55,990 nucleotides of DNA from JBKECY01 sp047975025 (GTDB lineage: Bacteria; Bacillota; Clostridia; Lachnospirales; Lachnospiraceae): contig JBKECY010000029.1 of assembly GCA_047975025.1 (NCBI GenBank), positions 1 to 55,990 on the forward strand. Reading direction: 5' to 3'. Positions 25,661 to 34,739 of the stretch are shown here, in pieces. How positions within the stretch are numbered: position 1 is the first letter of the stretch; every line of letters starts with the position of its first letter. The translations under genes and the position numbers were made by a program. The notes below the pieces were generated by a model, which saw only the letters and a program-made list of their open reading frames with translations, had not been told where the DNA came from and searched no databases.

Positions 25661-26722
25661 ATGAAGAAAAAAGTACTTGCGACACTGCTTTGTATAATTA
25701 TGGCAGTTTCACTGATGACTGCCTGCGGTCAATCAAATGGAGGAGACACATCATCGCAGGAAACGGGGACGGAGTCCGGCAGTGAAGTCATCACCGTAGG
25801 ATTTTCACAGGTTGGCGCGGAGTCCGACTGGCGTACTGCAAATTCCGAATCCATGAAAGCAACATTTAGTGAAGCAAATGGATATGAACTTATTTTTGAT
25901 GACGCCCAGCAAAAACAGGAGAATCAGATCACTGCAATTAGGAATTTTATTCAACAGGAAGTTGACTACATTGTTCTCGCACCTGTTACGGAGACGGGAT
26001 GGGATACGGTTTTACAGGAAGCAAAGGATGCAGATATTCCAGTTATCATCGTTGACAGAATGGTTGATGTTTCGGATGACAGTTTGTTTACCGCCTGGGT
26101 AGGATCGGATTTTGAATTAGAAGGTAAGAAGGCTTCTGCCTGGTTAGAAGCTTATGCACAAGCAAAAGGAATCTCGGAAATCAACATTGTAGATATTCAG
26201 GGAACAATTGGCGCCTCTGCTCAAATCGGACGGACAAAAGGGCTTGAAGATGCAGTTGCAGAATATGGCTGGAATCTGCTGGCATCACAATCCGGTGAAT
26301 TTACACAGGCAAAGGGACAGGAAGTCATGGAGTCCATGCTAAAACAGTATGATAATATTAATGTCGTATATTGTGAGAATGATAATGAAGCGTTTGGTGC
26401 AATTGATGCAATTGAAGCAGCCGGAAAAACAGTAGGACCGGATGGTGATATACTTGTCATGTCATTTGATGCCACAAATGCAGGAATGCAGGATACATTA
26501 GACGGAAAAATTATTTGTAATACAGAATGCAATCCACTGCATGGCCCTCGTGTAGAAGAAATCATTAAGCAGCTGGAAAATGGGGAAACGCCCTCAAAAC
26601 TGGCTTATGTAGAAGAAGAAATATTTGCCTTTGGCTCAGACGTAGCATCCATTACAGTAGACGGTAACGAATATGCGGTCACTGAAGTCACAGAAGATGT
26701 CATAGCGCAGCGCGCATACTAG
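25661..26722 (+). CDS. ytfQ: Sugar-binding lipoprotein of ABC importer, YtfQ-like
   Basis: A secreted lipoprotein of 353 residues: a basic start MKKK, a hydrophobic core, and a lipobox ending at C22 (SLMTAC), then a Ser/Thr/Gly/Glu linker. The periplasmic-binding-protein fold (type 1) closely follows E. coli YtfQ as I recall it: VGFSQVGAESDWR, QQKQENQITAIRNF, LAPVTETGWD and SQSGEFTQAKGQEVMES. YtfQ binds galactofuranose and galactopyranose. ATG 25661 follows AAGGAGG. An upstream in-frame start at 25607 would put 18 residues before the signal peptide and is rejected. A terminator-like hairpin after the gene probably keeps this subunit more abundant than the membrane parts. Confidence 0.9.
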   Translation: MKKKVLATLLCIIMAVSLMTACGQSNGGDTSSQETGTESGSEVITVGFSQVGAESDWRTANSESMKATFSEANGYELIFDDAQQKQENQITAIRNFIQQEVDYIVLAPVTETGWDTVLQEAKDADIPVIIVDRMVDVSDDSLFTAWVGSDFELEGKKASAWLEAYAQAKGISEINIVDIQGTIGASAQIGRTKGLEDAVAEYGWNLLASQSGEFTQAKGQEVMESMLKQYDNINVVYCENDNEAFGAIDAIEAAGKTVGPDGDILVMSFDATNAGMQDTLDGKIICNTECNPLHGPRVEEIIKQLENGETPSKLAYVEEEIFAFGSDVASITVDGNEYAVTEVTEDVIAQRAY

Positions 26723-26758
26723 AGATATAAACAGGGTATTGTCATATAGACAAAAAAA

Positions 26759-26813
26759 GGTGCGGCAAAATGCAGAAGAAGATATATCACTGTCATGCTG
26801 CCGCACCCTTTTT
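26759..26813 (+). terminator. Terminator/attenuator between binding-protein gene and ATPase gene
   Basis: GGTGCGGCA (26759-26767) pairs perfectly with TGCCGCACC (26799-26807) across a 31-base loop. CTTTTT follows immediately. Since the importer genes continue downstream without an obvious new promoter, partial read-through is likely. Confidence 0.75.
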
Positions 26814-26851
26814 GCGCCCTTTTTTAGACTTGAAATGAGGTGGTCATTTAA

Positions 26852-28381
26852 ATGCAAAGTAAAAAGCAGGCAGTTCTATTGGAGATGAAGCAGATTGTAA
26901 AGAGCTTTTCTGGAAACATTGCCTTGAATCATGTGGATTTCAGGTTAAAGCGAGGTGAGATTCACGCATTAATGGGAGAAAATGGCGCTGGAAAATCCAC
27001 ATTAATTAAAGTACTGACCGGTGTTTATGATTTTGAAGCAGGTGAAATTCATATGGACGGAACTACACATGCAATCATAAACCGATCGCCGCAGGAAGCT
27101 CAAATGTATGGAATCAGTACAGTCTATCAGGAAGTCAACTTATGTCCCAACCTAAGTGTCGCTGAGAATATATTCATTGGACGAGAGCCAAGAAAATTCG
27201 GATTAATTGATTGGTCTACGATGTACAAAAAAGCTTCCAAAATACTTAAAAACTTAAAAATTGATGTTCTTGCAACACAAAATCTGGAAGAGTGCTCCAT
27301 TGCTAACCAGCAAATGATTGCTATTGCCAGAGCTGTTGATATGAAGTGTAAAGTACTGATACTCGATGAACCCACCTCTTCACTTGATGATAGTGAAGTC
27401 GAGAAACTGTTTTCCTTGATGCGCCATCTCAAAGAAGAGGGGGTAGGAATCGTATTTGTTACACATTTTCTGGAACAGGTATATGCCATATGTGATACCA
27501 TTACGGTTCTTCGTAACGGGGAATTGGTAGGAGAATTCGCTGTCAGTGAATTGCCGCGTATTCAACTAGTATCGAAAATGATGGGAAAAGACTTCAATGA
27601 TTTAAAGAGCATTAAAGGTGAACACGAAACAAATGATCATGAAGAACGGCCGGTTGTCGTTGAGGCAATCGGGCTCGGACATAAGAACAGTATTCGACCT
27701 TTCGATCTAAAAATCCATCAAGGCGAAGTGATTGGCTTATCTGGTCTGTTAGGTTCCGGACGTTCCGAATTAGTTCGTGCTTTATACGGCGCTGACAAAC
27801 CGGACAGTGGCTCCTTACAGATACGTGGTACAAACGTGAAAATTACTGCTCCCATCGATGCTATGAAGCTCGGTATGGCCTATCTTCCTGAAGATCGAAA
27901 AAAAGATGGGATACTGCCTGATTTATCAGTGCGTGAAAACATTATCATTGCCATGCAGGCCAAGAGAGGAATGTTCGCACCCATGAGTAAACGAGAGATG
28001 GAACAGGCTGCCGATACTTATATTGAAATGCTTCAGATTAAAACAGCGGGAAGAGAAATTCCCATTAAGAATCTATCTGGAGGCAACCAACAAAAAGTCA
28101 TCATTGGCAGATGGCTGCTGACGCATCCGGAATATCTGATTTTGGACGAGCCTACCAGAGGAATTGATATTGGAACAAAGACTGAAATTCAGAAACTAAT
28201 TCTGCGTCTTGCCAACGAAGGGATGGCAGTCACTTTTATTTCTTCTGAAATTGAAGAGATGATACGCACCTGCTCACGTATGATTATTTTACGGGATGGG
28301 CAAAAGGTAGGCGAAGTAAGTGGGGAAGAAGTGTCACAGGATGGTATTATGAAAGCCATTGCTGGGGAGGAGCGTGTATGA
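26852..28381 (+). CDS. ytfR: Sugar ABC importer ATPase with two nucleotide-binding domains, YtfR-like
   Basis: A 509-residue double ATPase of the ribose/galactose (CUT2) importer class. The first half has Walker A GENGAGKST, the stretch TVYQEVNLCPNLSVAENIFI, a degenerate signature CSIANQQMIAIAR and Walker B LILDEPTSSLDD. The second half has the usual imperfect P-loop GLLGSGRSE, the motif LPEDRKKDGI, signature LSGGNQQKV and LILDEPTRGID. The sequence tracks E. coli YtfR along its length as I recall it. GAGGTGG precedes ATG 26852. The stop overlaps the next permease gene by four bases. Confidence 0.93.
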   Translation: MQSKKQAVLLEMKQIVKSFSGNIALNHVDFRLKRGEIHALMGENGAGKSTLIKVLTGVYDFEAGEIHMDGTTHAIINRSPQEAQMYGISTVYQEVNLCPNLSVAENIFIGREPRKFGLIDWSTMYKKASKILKNLKIDVLATQNLEECSIANQQMIAIARAVDMKCKVLILDEPTSSLDDSEVEKLFSLMRHLKEEGVGIVFVTHFLEQVYAICDTITVLRNGELVGEFAVSELPRIQLVSKMMGKDFNDLKSIKGEHETNDHEERPVVVEAIGLGHKNSIRPFDLKIHQGEVIGLSGLLGSGRSELVRALYGADKPDSGSLQIRGTNVKITAPIDAMKLGMAYLPEDRKKDGILPDLSVRENIIIAMQAKRGMFAPMSKREMEQAADTYIEMLQIKTAGREIPIKNLSGGNQQKVIIGRWLLTHPEYLILDEPTRGIDIGTKTEIQKLILRLANEGMAVTFISSEIEEMIRTCSRMIILRDGQKVGEVSGEEVSQDGIMKAIAGEERV

Positions 28382-29445
28382 GAACTGTAGCAGCTGTTAA
28401 AAAAGCAAGTAAGATGCGCTTATTTACACCCTTGCTGTGCCTCGTCGCAGTATTACTCGTCAATGTGATTACCACACCGGATTTTTTTAAAATTTCCATA
28501 AATAATGGTGTTTTATACGGTTACATTATAGACGTGGTCAACAGAGGTTCTGAACTCGTGATTTTGTCTATTGGCATGACATTAGTTACGGCCGCTTCTG
28601 GTGGACAGGATATCAGCGTAGGTGCGGTGATGGCCGTATCGGCTGCCATTTGTTGTCAGATTCTTTCCGGCGGTGACGTATCTGTCACACAATTCCAGAA
28701 TCCATTTATTCTGGCAATTATAATCGCACTTGCTGGCGCAGCTTTGTGTGGGGCGTTAAATGGCTTTTTGGTAGCCAAGCTAAATATTCAGCCGATGGTG
28801 GCTACACTCATCTTGTTTACGGCTGGCAGAGGAATCGCCCAATTGATTACGAAAGGGCAGATTACCTATATTAGGGTTGACACTTACAAACTTCTTGGAG
28901 GGTATTTAGGGAACTGCCCCATACCTACACCAGTATTTGCCGCACTTCTGGTATTTCTTATTGTAACTCTCATTTTAAAGAGAAGTGCGCTTGGTCTTTA
29001 TATTGAAAGCGTTGGTGTTAATCCCACAGCTTCCCGACTGGTGGGAATCAATTCTACACGTGTACGATTTCTGGTGTATATCATATGTGCTATTCTCGCC
29101 GGAATCGCCGGCCTGGTAGCTTCCAGCAGGATTTACTCTGCAGATGCCAATAACATAGGGCTAAATCTTGAAATGGATGCAATTCTAGCTGTTGCACTTG
29201 GCGGTAATATTTTAAGCGGTGGTAAATTCAGCCTGCTGGGCTCTGTCATCGGTGCATATACAATACAGGCACTCACGACAACCTTATATGCAATGAACGT
29301 ACCCGCCGATCAATTACCGGTATACAAAGCGATGGTGGTCATCCTGATCGTCATCCTTCAAAGTCCTGTTTTTAAAAAAAAGATGGCTGATATCGCTGGA
29401 AAGCGAAAAGAACTGAAACAGCCCATACAAGGAGGTGAAGCCTAA
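28378..29445 (+). CDS. ytfT: Sugar ABC importer permease, YtfT-like
   Basis: A 355-residue polytopic permease of the CUT2/BPD_transp_2 family. Family-typical stretches include GMTLVTAASGGQDISVGAV, AKLNIQPMVATLILFTAGRG, GINSTRVRFLVYIICAILAG and LEMDAILAVALGGNILSGG. About eight to ten hydrophobic helices are predicted. GGGAGGAG precedes ATG 28378 and the start overlaps the ATPase stop (ATGA). It would form a heterodimer with the next permease, as in E. coli YtfT-YjfF. Confidence 0.92.
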   Translation: MRTVAAVKKASKMRLFTPLLCLVAVLLVNVITTPDFFKISINNGVLYGYIIDVVNRGSELVILSIGMTLVTAASGGQDISVGAVMAVSAAICCQILSGGDVSVTQFQNPFILAIIIALAGAALCGALNGFLVAKLNIQPMVATLILFTAGRGIAQLITKGQITYIRVDTYKLLGGYLGNCPIPTPVFAALLVFLIVTLILKRSALGLYIESVGVNPTASRLVGINSTRVRFLVYIICAILAGIAGLVASSRIYSADANNIGLNLEMDAILAVALGGNILSGGKFSLLGSVIGAYTIQALTTTLYAMNVPADQLPVYKAMVVILIVILQSPVFKKKMADIAGKRKELKQPIQGGEA

Positions 29446-30461
29446 TGAAACCTAAAATCATGACTCGTCGATTGAACAGTAGTACCTACCTTCTCGGAAT
29501 TACCATCCTGCTTTTGATTATTATGTATGTATCGGGAATGATTGTGTTTGGCAGCAAAGGGTTTGCAAAGCCTCAGATGTTCCTGAATCTGCTGATTTCC
29601 AATGCCGGTCTTCTTGTGATTGCCATGGGGCAGACAATTGTAATGATTGCAGGAGGCATAGATATTTCTGTAGGCTCAGTTACTGCATTGGTATGTATGG
29701 TCACAGCCAAACAGATGGAACAATATGGAATGAGTGCCTATGCAGCTGTTGGCACAGCACTTCTCATCGGTCTTGCTTTTGGCCTGGTACAGGGATTTTT
29801 AGTTGCCTATCTGGATATACAGCCCTTTATTGTCACACTGGCGGGCATGTTCTTTGGAAGAGGAATGACATCCATTGTAAGTACCGAAATGATTTCCATC
29901 AAGAATGAAACATTTTTAAAATGGGCAAACTATAAAATCTACCTGCCGATCGGTTCTTACAGTAAACGCGGTAATTTTTTACCTGCGTATGTGTATCCTA
30001 CGGTCATCGTAGCACTTTTACTCATGATCCTTATTATTCTGGTAATGAAGTACACTAAGTTCGGCCGATCTGTTTACGCAATTGGCGGTAATGCGCAAAG
30101 TGCTTTGATGATGGGGTTAAATGTCAGACGCACAAAGTGGAAAGCCTATATCGTAAATGGACTTCTGACTGGAATTGGTGGTTTCCTATTCGCATTGAAC
30201 AGTTGCTCTGGATTTGTAGAACAGGCCAAAGGACTGGAAATGGATGCAATTTCATCTGCCGTCATTGGAGGAACGTTGCTAAGCGGAGGAATCGGAGCTC
30301 CTTTTGGAACTTTGTTCGGAGTATTGATCAAAGGTACCATTGGCAGTCTGATAACCACACAGGGAAGCTTGTCCAGTTGGTGGGTAAGAATTACCCTTTC
30401 AGCACTGCTTTGTTTCTTTATCATCCTGCAATCAGTTTTTTCTAAAATCAAACAAAAATAA
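29445..30461 (+). CDS. yjfF: Sugar ABC importer permease, YjfF-like
   Basis: A 338-residue permease, the second membrane subunit. It has MGQTIVMIAGGIDISVGSV, YLDIQPFIVTLAGMFFGRGM, and LEMDAISSAVIGGTLLSGG, matching the CUT2 fold and the YjfF order in E. coli (ytfQ-ytfR-ytfT-yjfF). The start codon shares one base with the previous stop (TAATG), and AGGAGG precedes it. It ends the importer operon. No catabolic gene for the sugar is present in the window, so the substrate is inferred from the transporter alone. Confidence 0.92.
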   Translation: MKPKIMTRRLNSSTYLLGITILLLIIMYVSGMIVFGSKGFAKPQMFLNLLISNAGLLVIAMGQTIVMIAGGIDISVGSVTALVCMVTAKQMEQYGMSAYAAVGTALLIGLAFGLVQGFLVAYLDIQPFIVTLAGMFFGRGMTSIVSTEMISIKNETFLKWANYKIYLPIGSYSKRGNFLPAYVYPTVIVALLLMILIILVMKYTKFGRSVYAIGGNAQSALMMGLNVRRTKWKAYIVNGLLTGIGGFLFALNSCSGFVEQAKGLEMDAISSAVIGGTLLSGGIGAPFGTLFGVLIKGTIGSLITTQGSLSSWWVRITLSALLCFFIILQSVFSKIKQK

Positions 30462-30471
30462 CTTTGGATAA

Positions 30472-30514
30472 GGGCTGTCGCTGACAATTGCGGCAGCCCA
30501 TATCTGCGTATGGG
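30472..30514 (+). terminator. Hairpin after the importer operon, with an alternative overlapping stem
   Basis: GGGCTGTCGC (30472-30481) pairs with GCGGCAGCCC (30490-30499) over ten positions with one G-U. The CCC at 30497-30499 can instead pair in CCCATA/TATGGG (30497-30502, 30509-30514). No strong T-run follows, so termination efficiency is uncertain. Confidence 0.5.
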
Positions 30515-30563
30515 ATGTTACTGAGATTTTTATTCATCACAACGATTTTGCGCGTTCTGGCAT

Positions 30564-30599
30564 TTGCATTTTCCTTTCAATAAAGTTATAATATAACTT
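30564..30599 (+). promoter_or_regulatory. miaB operon promoter with palindrome over the -10
   Basis: TTGCAT at 30564-30569, a 17-base spacer and TATAAT at 30587-30592. The -10 is embedded in a perfect 17-base palindrome, AAGTTATA-A-TATAACTT (30583-30599), which could be an operator or chance AT symmetry. Confidence 0.75.
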
Positions 30600-30641
30600 A
30601 CGTCAAAAACGAAATTAATCTTAGAATAAGGAGTTTTATCA

Positions 30642-32093
30642 TTGAATACATATAAGGAACAGCTTGTGAATTGGGAAGAAATACTGGGCAATGCCCCCGG
30701 AGAGGAGCCGCAGCGTCAGTATTATTTTATTGAGTATGGACGACAGCTGGTCGAGGCCAAGCGGCAGGAAACCGGGCGTCCACTGACCTTTTCTGTTGTA
30801 ACATTCGGCTGTCAGATGAATGCACGAGATTCCGAAAAATTAGTTGGGATTTTAGAAAAGCTAGGTTATGAGCAAAGAGATTCAGAAGATGTTGATTTTA
30901 TAATTTATAATACCTGTACGGTGCGTGAAAATGCGAATCTGAAGGTGTACGGCCGATTAGGCCAACTCAAAAAATTAAAAGAGAAGAATCCTCAGATGAT
31001 GATTGCATTATGCGGCTGTATGATGCAGGAAACGCAAGTTGTTGAAAAGCTGAAAAAAAGCTATCCGTTTGTCGACCTTGTCTTCGGAACACATAATATT
31101 TTTAAGTTTGCCGAACTATATACCATGGCGCTGCATTCCTCTCAAATGGTCATAGATATCTGGGAAGATACCAATCAGATTGTGGAAGACCTGCCCAGTG
31201 AACGTAAGTATGGATTCAAGTCTGGTGTCAATATTATGTTTGGCTGTAATAATTTCTGCAGCTATTGTATTGTTCCGTATGTGAGAGGACGCGAGCGCAG
31301 CCGCAGCCCGGAAGCTATTTTGTCGGAAATCAGACAGCTGGTTGCGGACGGTGTCGTGGAAATCATGCTGCTGGGGCAAAATGTGAACTCGTACGGCAAG
31401 ACATTGCCTGAGCCCATGACGTTTGCACAATTGTTAAGGCAGGTAGAGCAGATTGAAGGGCTTAAGCGCATTCGTTTTATGACCTCTCACCCTAAGGATC
31501 TCTCAGATGAGCTGATTGAAACCATGGCAGCTTCCGAGAAGATCTGCCGGCATCTGCATCTGCCGCTGCAATCAGGAAGTTCCCGTATTTTAAAGAAGAT
31601 GAATCGTCAATATTCAAAAGAAGAATATCTGCGATTAGTCGATCAATTGAGAAAACGGATGCCCGGACTTTCCCTGACCACAGATATTATTGTTGGCTTC
31701 CCGGGAGAGGAGGAGGCAGATTTTCTGGAGACTTTAGAGGTCGTTGAAAAGGTCCGCTTCGATAGTGCATTTACCTTCATCTATTCAAAACGCACAGGAA
31801 CGCCTGCCGCTTCTTATACAGAACAGATTCCAAAGGACATCATTAAGAATCGCTTTGACCGACTGTTATCCTCCGTACAGACAATTTCCGCCCAGGTCAC
31901 CTGTGTACACGAAGGCAGTATACAGCCGGTGCTGGTTGAGGAAAAAAACGAGGCAGCAGAGTCACTGTTGACAGGACGCCTCTCAAATAACCTACTGGTG
32001 CATTTTAAGGGAGAAGAGGCAATTGTCGGCAATATCGTGCAAGTAAAACTAACGGAATGCAAAGGATTCTATTATATGGGAGAACAAGTATAA
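30642..32093 (+). CDS. miaB: tRNA-2-methylthio-N6-dimethylallyladenosine synthase
   Basis: A radical-SAM methylthiotransferase acting on i6A37 of tRNAs that read U-starting codons. It has 483 residues. The N-terminal UPF0004 domain carries cluster ligands C57, C92 and C126 (FGCQMN, NTCTVRE, CGCM). The radical-SAM motif C202-x3-C206-x2-C209 lies in MFGCNNFCSYCIVPYVRG. A C-terminal TRAM domain holds the last 60 or so residues. The start is TTG 30642 after AAGGAG, which gives an N-terminal extension of about 45 residues before the first conserved strand, common in Clostridia. It ends one base into the mutS start. MiaA, which makes its substrate, is encoded three genes downstream. Confidence 0.97.
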   Translation: MNTYKEQLVNWEEILGNAPGEEPQRQYYFIEYGRQLVEAKRQETGRPLTFSVVTFGCQMNARDSEKLVGILEKLGYEQRDSEDVDFIIYNTCTVRENANLKVYGRLGQLKKLKEKNPQMMIALCGCMMQETQVVEKLKKSYPFVDLVFGTHNIFKFAELYTMALHSSQMVIDIWEDTNQIVEDLPSERKYGFKSGVNIMFGCNNFCSYCIVPYVRGRERSRSPEAILSEIRQLVADGVVEIMLLGQNVNSYGKTLPEPMTFAQLLRQVEQIEGLKRIRFMTSHPKDLSDELIETMAASEKICRHLHLPLQSGSSRILKKMNRQYSKEEYLRLVDQLRKRMPGLSLTTDIIVGFPGEEEADFLETLEVVEKVRFDSAFTFIYSKRTGTPAASYTEQIPKDIIKNRFDRLLSSVQTISAQVTCVHEGSIQPVLVEEKNEAAESLLTGRLSNNLLVHFKGEEAIVGNIVQVKLTECKGFYYMGEQV

Positions 32094-34723
32094 TGGCTCT
32101 ATCACCAATGATGACACAGTATGTGGCAACAAAAGAAGAATACAAAGACTGCATCCTATTTTATCGTCTGGGTGATTTTTATGAGATGTTTTTTGAAGAT
32201 GCACTTACCACCTCGAGAGAACTCGAACTTACGCTGACAGGTAAAGACTGTGGACTGGAAGAGCGGGCGCCCATGTGCGGTGTGCCATATCACGCGGCCG
32301 AACCGTATATCAGCCGCCTGGTAGAAAAGGGCTACAAAGTGGCCATCTGTGAACAGGTGAGTGATCCCAAGACGACAAAAGGACTTGTCAAACGTGAAGT
32401 CGTGCGTGTTGTAACTCCCGGAACGGTGCTTGATTCACACTCTCTGGATGAAACAAAGAATAATTACATTTTAAGTGTTGTATGCATGGACACACTGTTT
32501 GGCTGTGCTTTTGCAGATATTACGACCGGGGAAACTTATATGACAGAGGTCGAGTCCAAGCAGCAGCTGCTGGACGAAATTTCCAAGTTTTCTCCTGCTG
32601 AAATTGTATGTAATGAAGCATTTCTGGTCAGCGGGATTGATCTTGAAGATTTAAAATACCGGTACAATATGGTAATCGCCCCTTTGGATATTTCCTGCTT
32701 TGATGACAGCAAGTGTCTCGCAGTGGTCAAAGCTCAGTTCCCGGAAGCAACGCAGGACCCGGCAGTTCTCGACACATATCCAACCGGCATAATTGCCTCC
32801 GGAGCTTTATTCCAATATCTGCACGAAACGCAAAAAGCCCCGTTGGCGCACATGACAAGAGTATCCTTGTACTCCGTAGAAAAATACATGATTATAGACA
32901 GTTCCAGCCGCCGCAATCTGGAACTTTCAGAGACGTTGCGGGAGAAGAAGAAACGCGGAACCCTGCTGTGGATTCTTGATAAGACACAGACGGCCATGGG
33001 TGCACGCCGATTACGTAAGATGCTGGAACAACCGTTGCTTAGTACTGACGATATCAATGCCCGGTTCGATGCTATTGAATCTTTGAACGCTTCCGGAATG
33101 CTGCGTGACGAAATTCGTGAATACCTTAATTCCGTCTATGATATGGAACGGCTGATTGGAAAAATCAGCTGCCAGAATGCAAATCCAAGAGATTTGGTGT
33201 CATTTATGACGTCACTTGAAATGCTTCCTCACATTAAACACTTATTACATGAGTTCCCGGAAGGTATTTTGTCACAGCTTAAGACACAAATGGATAGCTT
33301 AGAAGACGTAGCCGCCTTAATTCGGGATGCGATTATTGAGGAACCGCCCATTGTAATCAAAGAAGGCGGCATTATCAAAGGCGGATACCATCAGGATGTC
33401 GATACCTTAAGGGAGTCAAAGGACAAAGGAAAGGAATGGCTGACACAACTCGAATCCAGAGAACGTGAACGTTCCGGAATCAAGAGCCTGAAAGTAAAAT
33501 ACAATCGCGTATTCGGTTATTATCTGGAAGTGACCAACTCATTTAAAGATATGGTGCCGCAAGAGTATATCCGCCGTCAGACACTGACAAATGCAGAACG
33601 GTATACGACGGCAGAGTTAAAAGAACTGGAAAGTGTCATCCTGGGAGCAGAAGATAAACTGTATGCATTGGAATATACGCTTTTTACTGATATTCGTAAA
33701 GCAATCGCCCAACAGGTACAGCGTATTCAGCAGACGGCTGCAGCAGTGGCCATGCTGGATGTTCTTACCAGTCTGGCTTTAGTTTCTTCCAGAAACAGAT
33801 TTGTAAGACCACAGCTTAATACCAAGGGAATCATTGATATTAAGAACGGACGACATCCGGTCGTAGAGCAGATGATTTCCAATCACATGTTCATCCCGAA
33901 TGATATTTTACTAAATTCCAGAGACAATCGGATCTCTATCATTACAGGTCCCAATATGGCGGGTAAATCAACCTATATGCGCCAGGCTGCCCTAATTGTG
34001 CTAATGGCTCAGATCGGATGTTTTGTACCGGCGGACAAAGCCAATATCGGCGTTGTTGACCGGATCTTTACCAGAGTCGGGGCATCGGATGATCTGGCAA
34101 GCGGGCAGAGTACCTTTATGGTGGAGATGACAGAGGTTGCCAATATTCTGCAAAACGCAACAGCGAACAGTCTTCTGATTCTGGATGAAATCGGACGGGG
34201 CACCAGTACCTTTGATGGTCTGAGTATTGCCTGGGCAGTTATTGAATACATCAGCAATAAAAAGATATTGGGCGCCAAGACATTGTTTGCAACACATTAC
34301 CACGAGCTTACCGAATTGGAAGGCAAGCTCGAAGGCGTAACTAATTATTGTATTGCGGTCAAGGAAAAAGGCGACGAGATTGTCTTTTTACGTAAGATTG
34401 TGAAGGGTGGCGCTGATAAGAGCTATGGAATTCAGGTTGCCAAGCTGGCCGGTGTTCCTGAGCCCGTAATTCAACGAGCCAAAGAATTAGTAGTGCAGTT
34501 AAGCGACGCTGATATCACAGCGCATGTCAAAAGTATGGCAGCGGCCCAGAGTACTGCGGGCAGATTTGATACTTTGGAAATGAATCAGATGTCATTATTT
34601 GATACGGTTAAAGAAGACGATATTATACAGGAATTGCGAGATACGGACATCACGAATCTGACACCTATGGAAGCTTTAAATCTGTTGAACAAATTGCAAA
34701 ACAAGCTGAATAACCGCTGGTAA
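32093..34723 (+). CDS. mutS: DNA mismatch repair protein MutS
   Basis: Recognises mispairs and small loops and recruits MutL. The 876 residues have the mismatch-reading motif in FYRLGDFYEMFFEDA near the N-terminus (Phe-x-Glu in FYEMF), the connector, lever and clamp regions, and the ATPase with GPNMAGKS at 619-626, LILDEIGRGTSTFDGLSIAW and ATHYHELTELE. I chose ATG 32093 because it gives the canonical MALSPMMTQY start after GGGAGA. An in-frame start 36 bases upstream lies inside miaB and adds non-homologous residues. It is followed after 16 bases by mutL. Confidence 0.97.
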   Translation: MALSPMMTQYVATKEEYKDCILFYRLGDFYEMFFEDALTTSRELELTLTGKDCGLEERAPMCGVPYHAAEPYISRLVEKGYKVAICEQVSDPKTTKGLVKREVVRVVTPGTVLDSHSLDETKNNYILSVVCMDTLFGCAFADITTGETYMTEVESKQQLLDEISKFSPAEIVCNEAFLVSGIDLEDLKYRYNMVIAPLDISCFDDSKCLAVVKAQFPEATQDPAVLDTYPTGIIASGALFQYLHETQKAPLAHMTRVSLYSVEKYMIIDSSSRRNLELSETLREKKKRGTLLWILDKTQTAMGARRLRKMLEQPLLSTDDINARFDAIESLNASGMLRDEIREYLNSVYDMERLIGKISCQNANPRDLVSFMTSLEMLPHIKHLLHEFPEGILSQLKTQMDSLEDVAALIRDAIIEEPPIVIKEGGIIKGGYHQDVDTLRESKDKGKEWLTQLESRERERSGIKSLKVKYNRVFGYYLEVTNSFKDMVPQEYIRRQTLTNAERYTTAELKELESVILGAEDKLYALEYTLFTDIRKAIAQQVQRIQQTAAAVAMLDVLTSLALVSSRNRFVRPQLNTKGIIDIKNGRHPVVEQMISNHMFIPNDILLNSRDNRISIITGPNMAGKSTYMRQAALIVLMAQIGCFVPADKANIGVVDRIFTRVGASDDLASGQSTFMVEMTEVANILQNATANSLLILDEIGRGTSTFDGLSIAWAVIEYISNKKILGAKTLFATHYHELTELEGKLEGVTNYCIAVKEKGDEIVFLRKIVKGGADKSYGIQVAKLAGVPEPVIQRAKELVVQLSDADITAHVKSMAAAQSTAGRFDTLEMNQMSLFDTVKEDDIIQELRDTDITNLTPMEALNLLNKLQNKLNNRW

Positions 34724-34739
34724 GCAAGGAGGATTTTCT

